From an uncultured Prevotellaceae bacterium (GTDB lineage: Bacteria > Bacteroidota > Bacteroidia > Bacteroidales > Muribaculaceae), in NCBI GenBank assembly GCA_900316835.1, contig ONEL01000017.1:1-64000 (forward strand): 64,000 bases of DNA. The letters run 5' to 3'. Numbering within the stretch: the stretch's first letter is position 1; every line of letters starts with the position of its first letter. Position numbers and translations under genes: made by a program. The notes under the pieces are model-generated. The model did not search any database, was not told where the DNA came from, and worked only from the letters and a program-made list of their open reading frames with translations. Shown one piece after another: positions 9,573 to 17,252 of this stretch.

Positions 9573-9877
9573 TATAAAAATCTATCTCTTTAAAAATCGC
9601 CACAAGATACTAATAATTCACGTAAAATCAAAGAAAAAAATTAAAAAAACAACTTTTAAGGCAATATTTTCTAAAAAATATCGTTGAGGGCTATTTTTTA
9701 GGTCATCGACAAGCCACAGTATAGTGCTACAAACCAAGCCAAAAGCATTAGTCTAAAAAAATATTTAGCCCGAACTATTGAAATTTAACAGGAAATACAG
9801 TATCTTTGTAAGATTTTAGTACTATAGGGTACTTATTGCATAGAGCAACATATCATAAAACTAAATACATTAAAACT
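9573..9877. other. AT-rich divergent intergenic region
   Basis: Holds the udk promoter near its right end and an inverted repeat CTAAAAAATA (9671-9680) / TATTTTTTAG (9692-9701). No gene is supported here. Confidence 0.5.
9778..9808 (+). promoter_or_regulatory. Promoter of udk-lptB
   Basis: TTG at 9778-9780 and TATCTTTG at 9801-9808, spaced by 20 nt. The leader to ATG 9878 would be about 65 nt. It supports the shorter udk start. Confidence 0.65.
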
Positions 9878-10495
9878 ATGTTTATTATTGGTATCGCAGG
9901 CGGAACAGGGTCAGGGAAGACCACTGTAGTACGCAAAATCATGAAACGCCTTCCCAAGGGTGAAGTTGGCATCATCTCACAAGACTCTTACTACAAGGAC
10001 TCCAGTCATGTGCCGGTAGAAGATCGCCAGAAGATAAACTTCGACGAGCCAGCAGCATTTGACTGGAACTTATTGCTTGAGCACCTCAAGATGCTAAAAG
10101 AAGGCAAAGCCATTGAAATGCCCACCTACAGTTACCTCACTTGCACCCGTCAGAAAGAGACTGTCCACATGGAGCCACACGATGTGGTACTCATAGAGGG
10201 CATCCTCGTGATGAGTGACCCAAGGTTGCGCAAGATGATGGATATCAAGGTATTTGTCGATGCCGATGGCGATGACCGCCTAATCCGCGTTATCTCCCGC
10301 GATTGCATAGAGCGCGGTCGCACCGCTCAAGAGGTGATAGATCGTTACCAGCAAGTGCTCAAGCCCATGCACTTGAAGCACATTGAGCCTTGCAAACGCT
10401 ATGTTGACATCATCGTTCCCGAGGGTGGCCACAACGAGGTTGCCATCAATCTTCTCACCGACTACATCAAGAGCCACCTGAACCTAAAGAAATGA
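9878..10495 (+). CDS. udk: Uridine kinase, 205 aa
   Basis: A P-loop kinase starting MFIIGIAGGTGSGKTT, with the Walker A motif at residues 8-15, then QDSYYKD, NFDEPAAFDW and a lid region with RDCIERGRT. It phosphorylates uridine/cytidine using NTP in pyrimidine salvage. I start at 9878 rather than 9836 because the extra 14 residues do not belong to the family and the P-loop normally begins within 10 residues of the start. The stop overlaps the start of lptB by 4 nt (ATGA), so the two are translationally coupled. Confidence 0.93.
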   Translation: MFIIGIAGGTGSGKTTVVRKIMKRLPKGEVGIISQDSYYKDSSHVPVEDRQKINFDEPAAFDWNLLLEHLKMLKEGKAIEMPTYSYLTCTRQKETVHMEPHDVVLIEGILVMSDPRLRKMMDIKVFVDADGDDRLIRVISRDCIERGRTAQEVIDRYQQVLKPMHLKHIEPCKRYVDIIVPEGGHNEVAINLLTDYIKSHLNLKK

Positions 10496-11391
10496 AACTC
10501 TTTCACAACCGCGACAAGAAACCCGAGCCCGAGGTTAATATAACCATCGCCACTGGCGAAGCCCTAGAGAGCGAGCACAAGATTACCGAAGTCAACGACA
10601 AGGTGATAGACTTGCTCAAGAAAACTGGTGATGCTGGTGAGCTAGTGCTGCAGACCGACAACCTGGTAAAGAAATATCGCCAGCGCACTGTCGCAAACCA
10701 TGTGTCAATCAACGTTCGTCAGGGCGAGATAGTGGGTCTGCTAGGTCCTAATGGTGCCGGCAAAACCACTACCTTCTACATGACCACCGGTCTTGTAACT
10801 CCCAACGAAGGACGAGTGTACATTAATAATGTAGAGATCACCAAGCTCCCCGTGTATCGCCGAGCCCAGCTGGGCATAGGCTACTTGCCACAGGAGGCAT
10901 CGGTGTTTCGCAAGCTCACGGTTGAGAACAACATACGCACGGTGCTTGAAATGACAGGCACCAGCGCCGAGTACCAACGCGATAAGCTAGAAGAGCTCAT
11001 TGCCGAGTTTCACTTGGAGAAAGTGCGCAAGAACCTAGGCGACCGCCTGAGTGGTGGCGAACGCCGCCGCACCGAGATAGCCCGCTGCCTTGCCATCAAC
11101 CCGCGTTTTATCATGCTCGATGAGCCTTTTGCTGGAGTCGACCCCATTGCCGTAGAGGATATACAGAGCATTGTGTATAGCCTCAAGCACAAGAACATAG
11201 GCATCCTTATCACCGACCACAATGCGCCCGAGACCCTTAGCATCACCGACCGCGCCTATTTGCTCTTTGAGGGCAAGATTTTGTTCCAGGGCTCTAGCGA
11301 GGAACTTGCCGAGAATCCTGTGGTTCGCGAGAAATATTTAGGTCGCAATTTTGTATTCCGCCGCAAGAAGTTTAAGGAGACTCTAGACTAG
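10492..11391 (+). CDS. lptB: LPS-export ABC transporter ATPase LptB with N-terminal extension, 299 aa
   Basis: ABC ATPase with Walker A GPNGAGKT (85-92), Q-loop region GYLPQEASVF, signature LSGGE (186-190) and Walker B FIMLDEP (206-212). The sequence around FRKLTVENNI is characteristic of LptB. It powers extraction of lipopolysaccharide from the inner membrane with LptFG. Escherichia coli LptB is about 241 aa; here about 52 charged residues precede the ABC domain, and they contain no recognisable motif. No lptF/G or lptC gene is nearby. Coupled to udk by ATGA overlap. Confidence 0.9.
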   Translation: MKLFHNRDKKPEPEVNITIATGEALESEHKITEVNDKVIDLLKKTGDAGELVLQTDNLVKKYRQRTVANHVSINVRQGEIVGLLGPNGAGKTTTFYMTTGLVTPNEGRVYINNVEITKLPVYRRAQLGIGYLPQEASVFRKLTVENNIRTVLEMTGTSAEYQRDKLEELIAEFHLEKVRKNLGDRLSGGERRRTEIARCLAINPRFIMLDEPFAGVDPIAVEDIQSIVYSLKHKNIGILITDHNAPETLSITDRAYLLFEGKILFQGSSEELAENPVVREKYLGRNFVFRRKKFKETLD

Positions 11392-11460
11392 CGACTCTTG
11401 ACACACCGAGATATTTATTGATACAAAAATACAGATTAACCAATTAAAACACAAACAATT

Positions 11461-12237
11461 ATGAAAAAATTACTTTGCATCATCGCACTGGCGGCAATAG
11501 CACTAACCGCTGGCGCACAAACCTCGCTCAGGCTCAGCTCTTATAGTGGCACCGCCATTGAGCGTTATGCTGGCGAGCTACGCCAACTGACCATGGATCG
11601 CTACCTCTTCACTGGCTGGAACACGATTTCTCTACCTTTTGCCATGACTGAGCAGGAGCTTGACGAGACTTTGGGACAAGGAGTGAAACTAGAACGACTG
11701 GTGGGAGTGGCACAACAGGGTACCGAGATTGTGCTTAATTTCCAGGACTGTAAAGCCGAGGGCATCAAAGCCAACACTCCTTACATCCTCTACTATCCTG
11801 GCGAAACCGGAACAAAAAAATTCAGCGTTAACGCTGTGATAGAGAACAAGGAATCGAAGGTCAGCATGACCACTGGTGGTGGCGTGGAAGTAACCATGAA
11901 CGGAGCCGCTCGCAAGACCGATGGCAAGGGCCTATATGGTATTCTTGCCGTTAACAACGTGGATGCCAACTTCACCGTCATCGACAATGACAAAGCTTTC
12001 TTCTATGCTACACGTTGCTATATCAGCATCCCTGGCGAGCAACACTTCACACTCAAAGCCAATCACATGGGCGCTGGCGAGGTTACCAGCATCAACACAA
12101 TAGCCACTGCCGATGAGATGATAGATGTCTACAACGTGCTGGGCGTGCGTGTGGCTCACAACATCAAGGCGAGCGATGTCAACAACCTTGAGCCTAACAT
12201 CTATGTAGTGAAAGGTCGCAAGATTTTAGTGAAGTAA
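11461..12237 (+). CDS. Secreted protein of unknown function with type IX-like tail, 258 aa
   Basis: A signal peptide (MKKLLCIIALAAIALTAGAQ) is followed by a single domain containing FTGWNTISLPFAMTEQELD, a pattern seen as repeats in large Bacteroidales surface proteins (compare NWSTIVLPFTPATC in the 383-4411 protease). The C-terminus (IDVYNVLGVRVAHNI ... EPNIYVVKGRKILVK) resembles a type IX sorting tail. Probably a surface or secreted protein. It is 69 nt after lptB on the same strand and ends at a clear terminator. Confidence 0.7.
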   Translation: MKKLLCIIALAAIALTAGAQTSLRLSSYSGTAIERYAGELRQLTMDRYLFTGWNTISLPFAMTEQELDETLGQGVKLERLVGVAQQGTEIVLNFQDCKAEGIKANTPYILYYPGETGTKKFSVNAVIENKESKVSMTTGGGVEVTMNGAARKTDGKGLYGILAVNNVDANFTVIDNDKAFFYATRCYISIPGEQHFTLKANHMGAGEVTSINTIATADEMIDVYNVLGVRVAHNIKASDVNNLEPNIYVVKGRKILVK

Positions 12238-12299
12238 GCTTATTTCAAGCACTTGAATAATCGAGACAGTAAGTAATCCACCGCTCGAAAATAACTATT

Positions 12300-12333
12300 A
12301 AGGCAGGCTCTCTCAAGAACCTGCCTTTTTCTT
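12300..12333 (+). terminator. Intrinsic terminator
   Basis: Stem AGGCAGG / CCTGCCT with a loop of about 13 nt, followed by TTTTTCTTT. It closes the gene ending at 12237. Confidence 0.8.
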
Positions 12334-12364
12334 TGCGTTATTCACTTGAGTTTTGAAATCGCTG

Positions 12365-12613
12365 TTAGCCTTTCCACACAAAGGTGTAGCCTTGATATTC
12401 GTCGGGATAGATAATGCGTTCAACCCGGTGCCATTGTGGAGCGCCATAGTCGCTTGAGGCTCCACTCAATTCCACTTGCCGTGCCCCGTGGTTAATGGTC
12501 CAGTATCCTCCGCCCAGGCACACATCTCCAGGTTGTAGCAAGTGACGATGCAAAGGCACCATGCCCAAGCGCAGAATGCCCTCGCCAGTGAGGATAAACT
12601 TGGGGTAATTCAT
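12365..12613 (-). CDS. Small conserved Bacteroidales protein, 82 aa, function unknown
   Basis: Begins MNYPKFILTGEGILRLGMV and carries the glycine/tryptophan-rich segment CLGGGYWTINHGARQVELSG. No signal peptide or membrane segment. It starts 11 nt after the stop of the aspartokinase gene on the same strand, so it is almost surely cotranscribed with it. It is not an ACT domain and is not the missing half of the kinase. I recall similar short proteins in Bacteroides genomes but no named family. Confidence 0.7.
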   Translation of the reverse strand: MNYPKFILTGEGILRLGMVPLHRHLLQPGDVCLGGGYWTINHGARQVELSGASSDYGAPQWHRVERIIYPDEYQGYTFVWKG

Positions 12614-12624
12614 GACAAGGTTTA

Positions 12625-13488
12625 TCAGTTAGTGATAAGAGTTCCCATTGCGGTGTAGTTGAAGGTATTCTTCACCCAAACGGGAATATTCTTTTGCGCC
12701 ATAGGCTTGATAGTGGGAGCATAAATCACCTTAGCTCCAGCATCACACATTTGTTGTGCCTGCTCGTAGGTCATTTGGCGAATTACGGTGGCATTGGGGT
12801 CCTTCTTGGGATCGGCAGTCATAAATCCGTCCACATCGGTCCATATCTCAAGGCATTCGGCATTTAGCGCACTTGCCACAATGGCAGCAGTGTAGTCGCT
12901 ACCGCCACGCCCCAGGTTAGAGATGCGACGGCTCTTGCTATCGCGGGAGATGAAACCACCCATCACCGCCACTTTTCCTTTAAACTTACCCAGTGTTTTT
13001 TCAATATTGGCATTAGTGGCTTCAAGGTCACACTCATGATTGTCGCTACGTATTATTTCGAGCGAATTGAAATGCGTGGCATTGTCGATAATGAGACTGA
13101 TGATTAGCGATGAGAGTCGCTCGCCATAGCTAACGACCTCCTCAATATCGGCCTCGGTGAGTTCCTCACTACGTGAGATGTCGGTGTAGGCATTGCTTAG
13201 TTCGTAGAACAAGGCACGCACACGATTCAGCGCATCGTCAATCTCTTCGCCGGTAACCAGCTGATTCATGATTTCGTTGTGCCGTGCTGTGATGTCTTGC
13301 ACAATGCGATAGGCGGCAATGTCGTTACGCGCCGCCATGTTAGCCGCCTTAATGAGCATGTCGGTGAGTCCGCCCAGTGCCGAAACCACTACCACCACTT
13401 GTTCTTCCTGGCTCTCAACAATGTGCTTGACGTTTCTCAAAGCATCCACTGTTCCAACCGAAGTGCCACCAAATTTAAGTACCTTCAT
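12625..13488 (-). CDS. lysC: Aspartate kinase catalytic domain only (no ACT domains), 287 aa
   Basis: Amino-acid kinase fold with KFGGTSV (residues 5-11), SYGERLSS, NLGRGGSDYTAA and WTDVDGFMTADP, all diagnostic of aspartokinase. The reaction is ATP-dependent phosphorylation of L-aspartate, the first step toward lysine, threonine and methionine. Usual monofunctional enzymes are about 400-450 aa with two C-terminal ACT domains for feedback by lysine or threonine. This one stops right after FNYTAMGTLITN, the end of the catalytic domain. The DNA after the stop leads directly into the next gene with no ACT remnant. It may be unregulated or controlled by a separate partner. Confidence 0.88.
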   Translation of the reverse strand: MKVLKFGGTSVGTVDALRNVKHIVESQEEQVVVVVSALGGLTDMLIKAANMAARNDIAAYRIVQDITARHNEIMNQLVTGEEIDDALNRVRALFYELSNAYTDISRSEELTEADIEEVVSYGERLSSLIISLIIDNATHFNSLEIIRSDNHECDLEATNANIEKTLGKFKGKVAVMGGFISRDSKSRRISNLGRGGSDYTAAIVASALNAECLEIWTDVDGFMTADPKKDPNATVIRQMTYEQAQQMCDAGAKVIYAPTIKPMAQKNIPVWVKNTFNYTAMGTLITN

Positions 13489-13555
13489 GAGTGTAAAGCT
13501 ATTTTTATTTGCCGTGTAAAGTTAGTGCATTTTCTTGACATAAAAGTAAAAAATC

Positions 13556-13586
13556 TTGTACAAATTGCGATTATTGACTAATTTTG
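13556..13586 (+). promoter_or_regulatory. Promoter giving a near-leaderless yqgE
   Basis: TTG at 13556-13558 and TAATTTTG at 13579-13586 with 20-nt spacing. The ATG at 13595 lies 8 nt past the -7 element, so the leader is about 4 nt. The TTG could be misread as a start codon for a longer frame. Confidence 0.7.
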
Positions 13587-13594
13587 CAATTAAG

Positions 13595-14200
13595 ATGGAC
13601 GATTTAAACCTGGACATATTCAACCTGCTCGACACACAGCCCACTCCAGCACGTGGCTCACTACTCGTCGCTAAGCCCACCGTTGAGGACTTCTGCTTCA
13701 AACGTAGCGTTACTCTTATTGTTGATAACGGTCATGAAGAAGGGACCATGGGGCTGATAGTGAACCGCCCTACCCTTATCACGCTGGAGAATGTGATGCC
13801 CGAGGTGGAAGGCGCCGGTAGGGTGCCACTATACTTGGGTGGTCCTGTTGGTACCAACCAGCTGTTTTTCATTCACACACTTGGAGCCGAGGTAATACCT
13901 CAGAGCGAACAGATAGTACCAGGAGTTTTCCTTGGTGGCGACTTTGAGGCCATAAAGATGTATCTTGCCAGCGAAGAGCCCCTTGAGGGCAAGATAAAAT
14001 TCATGATTGGCTACAGTGGCTGGAGTGCGGGTCAGCTCGACGATGAGCTCAAGCGTCATGACTGGGCAGTGCTCAAGAGCCACGCCGCCAGTCTCATCTT
14101 TGATTTTCAGGATCAGGACGTGTGGGACAAGGCAGTTGCCAGCTTTGGTGAGCAATACCGCATGTGGCGCAACTGGCCCGATGATGTGACAATGAATTAG
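13595..14200 (+). CDS. yqgE: YqgE/AlgH family protein, 201 aa
   Basis: Contains PARGSLLVAKPTVEDFCFKRSV, EGTMGLIVNRP, YLGGPVGTNQLFFIHT and MIGYSGWSAGQLDDEL, the conserved blocks of the YqgE/AlgH (DUF179) family. The family has a known fold but no settled biochemical role. I start at the ATG of MDDLNLDIF at 13595; the upstream in-frame TTG is the -33 element of the promoter. It overlaps the convergent acetyltransferase gene by 4 nt. Confidence 0.88.
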   Translation: MDDLNLDIFNLLDTQPTPARGSLLVAKPTVEDFCFKRSVTLIVDNGHEEGTMGLIVNRPTLITLENVMPEVEGAGRVPLYLGGPVGTNQLFFIHTLGAEVIPQSEQIVPGVFLGGDFEAIKMYLASEEPLEGKIKFMIGYSGWSAGQLDDELKRHDWAVLKSHAASLIFDFQDQDVWDKAVASFGEQYRMWRNWPDDVTMN

Positions 14201-14721
14201 AACAAGAGCTGCAGCATTTCCACGTCGTGCACCTCGGTGCCGTGATTAATCCATTTTTTTAGCACCCCACTCGTTGTGAAACCATGATGCTTGAGAAGCT
14301 GGGCGCAAGCTGTGTTGTCGACAGGCACAAGGGCATAGATTTGGAATAGACCCAAGTAGTCACGCGCATAGCCTGTGATTAGCTTCACCGCCTCACCCGC
14401 ATAGCCTTTTCTTTCATGAGCCTTGTCAATCATGATGCCCAGTTCAGCACGATTGTTGAATGGGTCGAAATTATTGAGATCAACTGTTCCAACTGGTTCG
14501 GCGGTAGTAGTGAGTGTTACCATGAGTCGTAGCTGCCGCGAGTTATACAGGTCGCTATCATAGTTTTGCAAGTACTGCCACAGGTAGCTCTTGGGCGACG
14601 GCGACATAATGTTGGCGGTCGTCCATAACCATGAATCATTTTCCCACCTGTAGAGTGTATCAAGGTCGGTAGCTTCAAGGCTGCGCAAGGTAACAATGTC
14701 GTTAGAAATAATTTTTTTCAT
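14197..14721 (-). CDS. GNAT N-acetyltransferase, RimJ/RimL type, 174 aa
   Basis: VTLRSLEATDLDTLYRWEND at the N-terminus, a central RAELGIMIDKAHERKGYAGEA acetyl-CoA-binding block (split across the beta-bulge) and YALVPVDNTACAQLLKHHGF near the end are typical of the RimJ/RimL-like GNAT branch. It would transfer an acetyl group from acetyl-CoA to a protein N-terminus or small amine; the substrate is unknown. I use the ATG at 14721: the longer frame to 14760 would start inside the terminator of fabG. The 3' end overlaps yqgE tail to tail by 4 nt. Confidence 0.82.
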   Translation of the reverse strand: MKKIISNDIVTLRSLEATDLDTLYRWENDSWLWTTANIMSPSPKSYLWQYLQNYDSDLYNSRQLRLMVTLTTTAEPVGTVDLNNFDPFNNRAELGIMIDKAHERKGYAGEAVKLITGYARDYLGLFQIYALVPVDNTACAQLLKHHGFTTSGVLKKWINHGTEVHDVEMLQLLF

Positions 14722-14742
14722 AGCACAAGCATTTATGGAATG

Positions 14743-14777
14743 AAAAAAGAGTGTGCCCATTAGTCATAGACACACTC
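14743..14777 (-). terminator. Intrinsic terminator of fabG
   Basis: On the minus strand GAGTGTG and CACACTC form a stem around a 15-nt loop and are followed by six T. It lies between fabG and the acetyltransferase gene and supports the later start of the latter. Confidence 0.8.
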
Positions 14778-14789
14778 TCCACAATTCAT

Positions 14790-15536
14790 TTACATGTTCA
14801 TGCCACCATCCACTTGGATTACCTGTCCGGTGACATAGCTTGACATGTCGCTGGCAAGGAACGTGGCAACATTGGCTATATCATCGACCGAGCCACCGCG
14901 ACGCAATGGGATTTTCTGTTCCCAGTCTTTGCGCACTTCTTCGGGCAACGCGGCAGTCATCGCAGTTTCGATAAAGCCTGGAGCGATGGCGTTGGCACGG
15001 ATGCCACGGCTACCCATCTCCTGAGCTATACTCTTAGCCAGAGCTATGAGGCCAGCCTTGCTGGCAGCATAGTTGCTCTGCCCTGCATTTCCATGCACAC
15101 CCACCACACTAGCCATGTTGATGATAGAACCAGCACGCTGGCGCATCATCACCGGCACAAGGGCATGGATAAAGTTGAACGCGCTCTTGAGATTAACCGC
15201 TATAACAGCGTCCCACTGCTGCTCAGTCATGCGTAGCATCAGGCCATCCTTAGTTATACCGGCATTATTAACCAGGATATCAATCTTGCCAAACTCCTCC
15301 TTAATTTGCTTCACAACCTCCTCGGTTTGAGCAAAGTCGGCAGCGTTGCTGGCATATCCTTTAGCTTTAACTCCCAGTGCGGCAATTTCCTGCTCGGTTT
15401 GTTTTCCGTTCTCGTCGATAACGAGGTCGGTGAAAGCGATGTCAGCGCCTTCACTAGCAAATTTCAAGGCAATAGCCTTTCCAATTCCACGAGCGGCACC
15501 AGTGATGAGTGCCACCTTACCTTCTAGTAATTTCAT
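14790..15536 (-). CDS. fabG: 3-oxoacyl-[ACP] reductase FabG, 248 aa
   Basis: Short-chain dehydrogenase with TGAARGIG NADPH-binding loop (12-19), NNAG (90-93), and catalytic Ser143, Tyr156 and Lys160 (MASVVG ... YAASKAG). The C-terminal GFIETAMTAALPEEV and GQVIQVDGGMNM match FabG rather than other dehydrogenases. It reduces 3-oxoacyl-ACP to 3-hydroxyacyl-ACP in fatty-acid elongation in the cytoplasm. Full length. Transcribed alone and followed by a terminator. A TACATTTG element at 15658-15651 may be its promoter. Confidence 0.93.
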   Translation of the reverse strand: MKLLEGKVALITGAARGIGKAIALKFASEGADIAFTDLVIDENGKQTEQEIAALGVKAKGYASNAADFAQTEEVVKQIKEEFGKIDILVNNAGITKDGLMLRMTEQQWDAVIAVNLKSAFNFIHALVPVMMRQRAGSIINMASVVGVHGNAGQSNYAASKAGLIALAKSIAQEMGSRGIRANAIAPGFIETAMTAALPEEVRKDWEQKIPLRRGGSVDDIANVATFLASDMSSYVTGQVIQVDGGMNM

Positions 15537-15711
15537 GTTTCTTTGTATATTAATAATTTATTTCAATAATTCAATAATGTGTTTCCAAATGCTATAGACC
15601 AGTCACCTAAGTTTTAGTGTCAACTATAGCAAATTATCGTTTCGTGACTGCAAATGTAATGATAATTCTTGAGATAAGGAAATATGTGCGACTAAAGTGG
15701 AAATGAATTAA

Positions 15712-15744
15712 CAAATTAAGGAGAGCCCTAAGTGCTCTCCTTAA
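15712..15744 (-). terminator. Intrinsic terminator of glyA
   Basis: Stem TTAAGGAGAGC / GCTCTCCTTAA flanked by T-rich DNA on the minus-strand exit side, about 30 nt after the glyA stop. Confidence 0.75.
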
Positions 15745-15772
15745 TCTATTTTATTGATTGAATCAATGATTC

Positions 15773-17053
15773 TTACCAAGCAAACATTGGGAAGTCTTTC
15801 ATCATGTTGTTAACCTTCTCGCGAACCATGGTGATAGTAGCTTCGTCCTCGGGCTTCTGGAGCACGGTGTCGATGAGCTCAACAATCTCGCCCATCATGT
15901 CTTCCTTAGCACCACGAGTGGTGATAGCTGGAGTACCCAAGCGGATACCGCTGGTTTGGAAGGCGCTGCGGTCGTCGAATGGAACCATGTTCTTGTTAAC
16001 GGTGATGTCGGCCGAAACGAGAGCGTTCTCAGCAACCTTACCAGTCAACTCGGGATACTTGCCACGCAGGTCGAGCAGGATGCAGTGGTTGTCGGTACCT
16101 CCACTGGCAATCTTGTAACCCTTGTCGAGCAGAGCTTGTGCCATTGCTTGAGCGTTGGCCTTCACTTGTTGCTGATAAGCCTTGAACTCGGGTTGCAGAG
16201 CCTCGCCAAAGGCAACAGCCTTAGCAGCGATAACGTGCTCGAGAGGACCACCCTGTACACCTGGGAACACTGCCGAGTCGAGCAGTGAAGACATCTTGCG
16301 CACTACACCCTTCTTGGTAGTCTTGCCCCAAGGGTTGTCGAAGTCCTTACCCATCAAGATGATACCGCCACGTGGACCACGCAGGGTCTTGTGGGTTGTA
16401 CTGGTAACGATGTGAGCCCACTTGAGGGGGTTATTGAGCAAGCCGGCAGCAATGAGACCAGCAGGGTGAGCCATGTCAATCATGAGGATAGCCCCAACCT
16501 TGTCGGCAATCTTGCGCATGCGCTCGTAGTCCCACTCACGGCTGTAGGCGCTAGCGCCACCCACGATGAGCTTGGGGTGCTCACGCATAGCCACTTCTTC
16601 CATCATGTCGTAGTCAACGATGTTAGTGTCGGGGGTAACGTTATATTCGCACTGCTGGAACACGAGACCCGAGAAGTTCACTGGGCTTCCGTGTGAAAGG
16701 TGACCACCATGGGCAAGGTTCAGACCCATGAACTTGTCGCCGGGCTTGAGGCATGCCATGAACACTGCCATGTTGGCTTGTGCGCCACTGTGAGGCTGCA
16801 CATTGGCATACTCTGCGCCAAAGAGCTGCTTGATGCGCTCTTGAGCTAGAGTCTCGGCCTCGTCAACCACTTGGCAACCGCCGTAGTAACGATGACCAGG
16901 ATAGCCTTCGGCATACTTGTTGGTCAGGCAGCTACCCATAGCTTGCATAACTTGATCACTAACGAAATTCTCACTGGCAATGAGCTCAATGCCACGTTGT
17001 TGACGCTGGTGTTCACGCTCGATGATGCTGAACAATAAATCGTCTCTCTTCAT
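15773..17053 (-). CDS. glyA: Serine hydroxymethyltransferase, 426 aa
   Basis: A PLP fold-type I enzyme of usual length. The PLP lysine is Lys222 in [23 protein letters not shown] (23-30), [15 protein letters not shown] and HPAGLIAAG are also conserved. It interconverts serine and glycine with tetrahydrofolate, supplying one-carbon units. Cytoplasmic. Has its own promoter at 17118-17147 and a terminator, so it is monocistronic. Confidence 0.97.
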   Translation of the reverse strand: MKRDDLLFSIIEREHQRQQRGIELIASENFVSDQVMQAMGSCLTNKYAEGYPGHRYYGGCQVVDEAETLAQERIKQLFGAEYANVQPHSGAQANMAVFMACLKPGDKFMGLNLAHGGHLSHGSPVNFSGLVFQQCEYNVTPDTNIVDYDMMEEVAMREHPKLIVGGASAYSREWDYERMRKIADKVGAILMIDMAHPAGLIAAGLLNNPLKWAHIVTSTTHKTLRGPRGGIILMGKDFDNPWGKTTKKGVVRKMSSLLDSAVFPGVQGGPLEHVIAAKAVAFGEALQPEFKAYQQQVKANAQAMAQALLDKGYKIASGGTDNHCILLDLRGKYPELTGKVAENALVSADITVNKNMVPFDDRSAFQTSGIRLGTPAITTRGAKEDMMGEIVELIDTVLQKPEDEATITMVREKVNNMMKDFPMFAW

Positions 17054-17117
17054 GTCTTAAAAAGAAATGTTAATGTTGTTATATAGATTAATTCTTGCTT
17101 ATCTAGTTTTCACACGG

Positions 17118-17147
17118 CAAAGGTAGTAATTTTTGTAATAACAGCAA
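17118..17147 (-). promoter_or_regulatory. Promoter of glyA
   Basis: On the minus strand TTG (17147-17145) and TACCTTTG (17125-17118), spacing 19 nt. The leader is about 60 nt. Confidence 0.6.
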
Positions 17148-17189
17148 AAAAAATTATATTCAACCTTTTTCCAGTTTTGAAGGATATAC

Positions 17190-17231
17190 AAAATTTGGTC
17201 ACAAGCGCTTGAAAATGCTCTTGTGACCAAA
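17190..17231 (-). terminator. Intrinsic terminator of the LRR/dockerin gene
   Basis: A 12-bp perfect stem TTTGGTCACAAG / CTTGTGACCAAA with a 14-nt loop, followed on the minus strand by TTTTG. It starts about 22 nt after the stop. Confidence 0.75.
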
Positions 17232-17252
17232 CTAAAGATAATTAGTAAACTC

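Noticed and set aside
12365-12627. Idea that the 82-aa gene is a frameshifted ACT half of the aspartokinase
   Set aside because: Its translation has its own start and a Gly/Trp-rich sequence unlike an ACT domain; no ACT-like sequence in any frame after the kinase stop.
15545-15720. Gap upstream of fabG checked for a tRNA or riboswitch
   Set aside because: No cloverleaf, T-loop or known riboswitch core recognised; only a possible -7 element.
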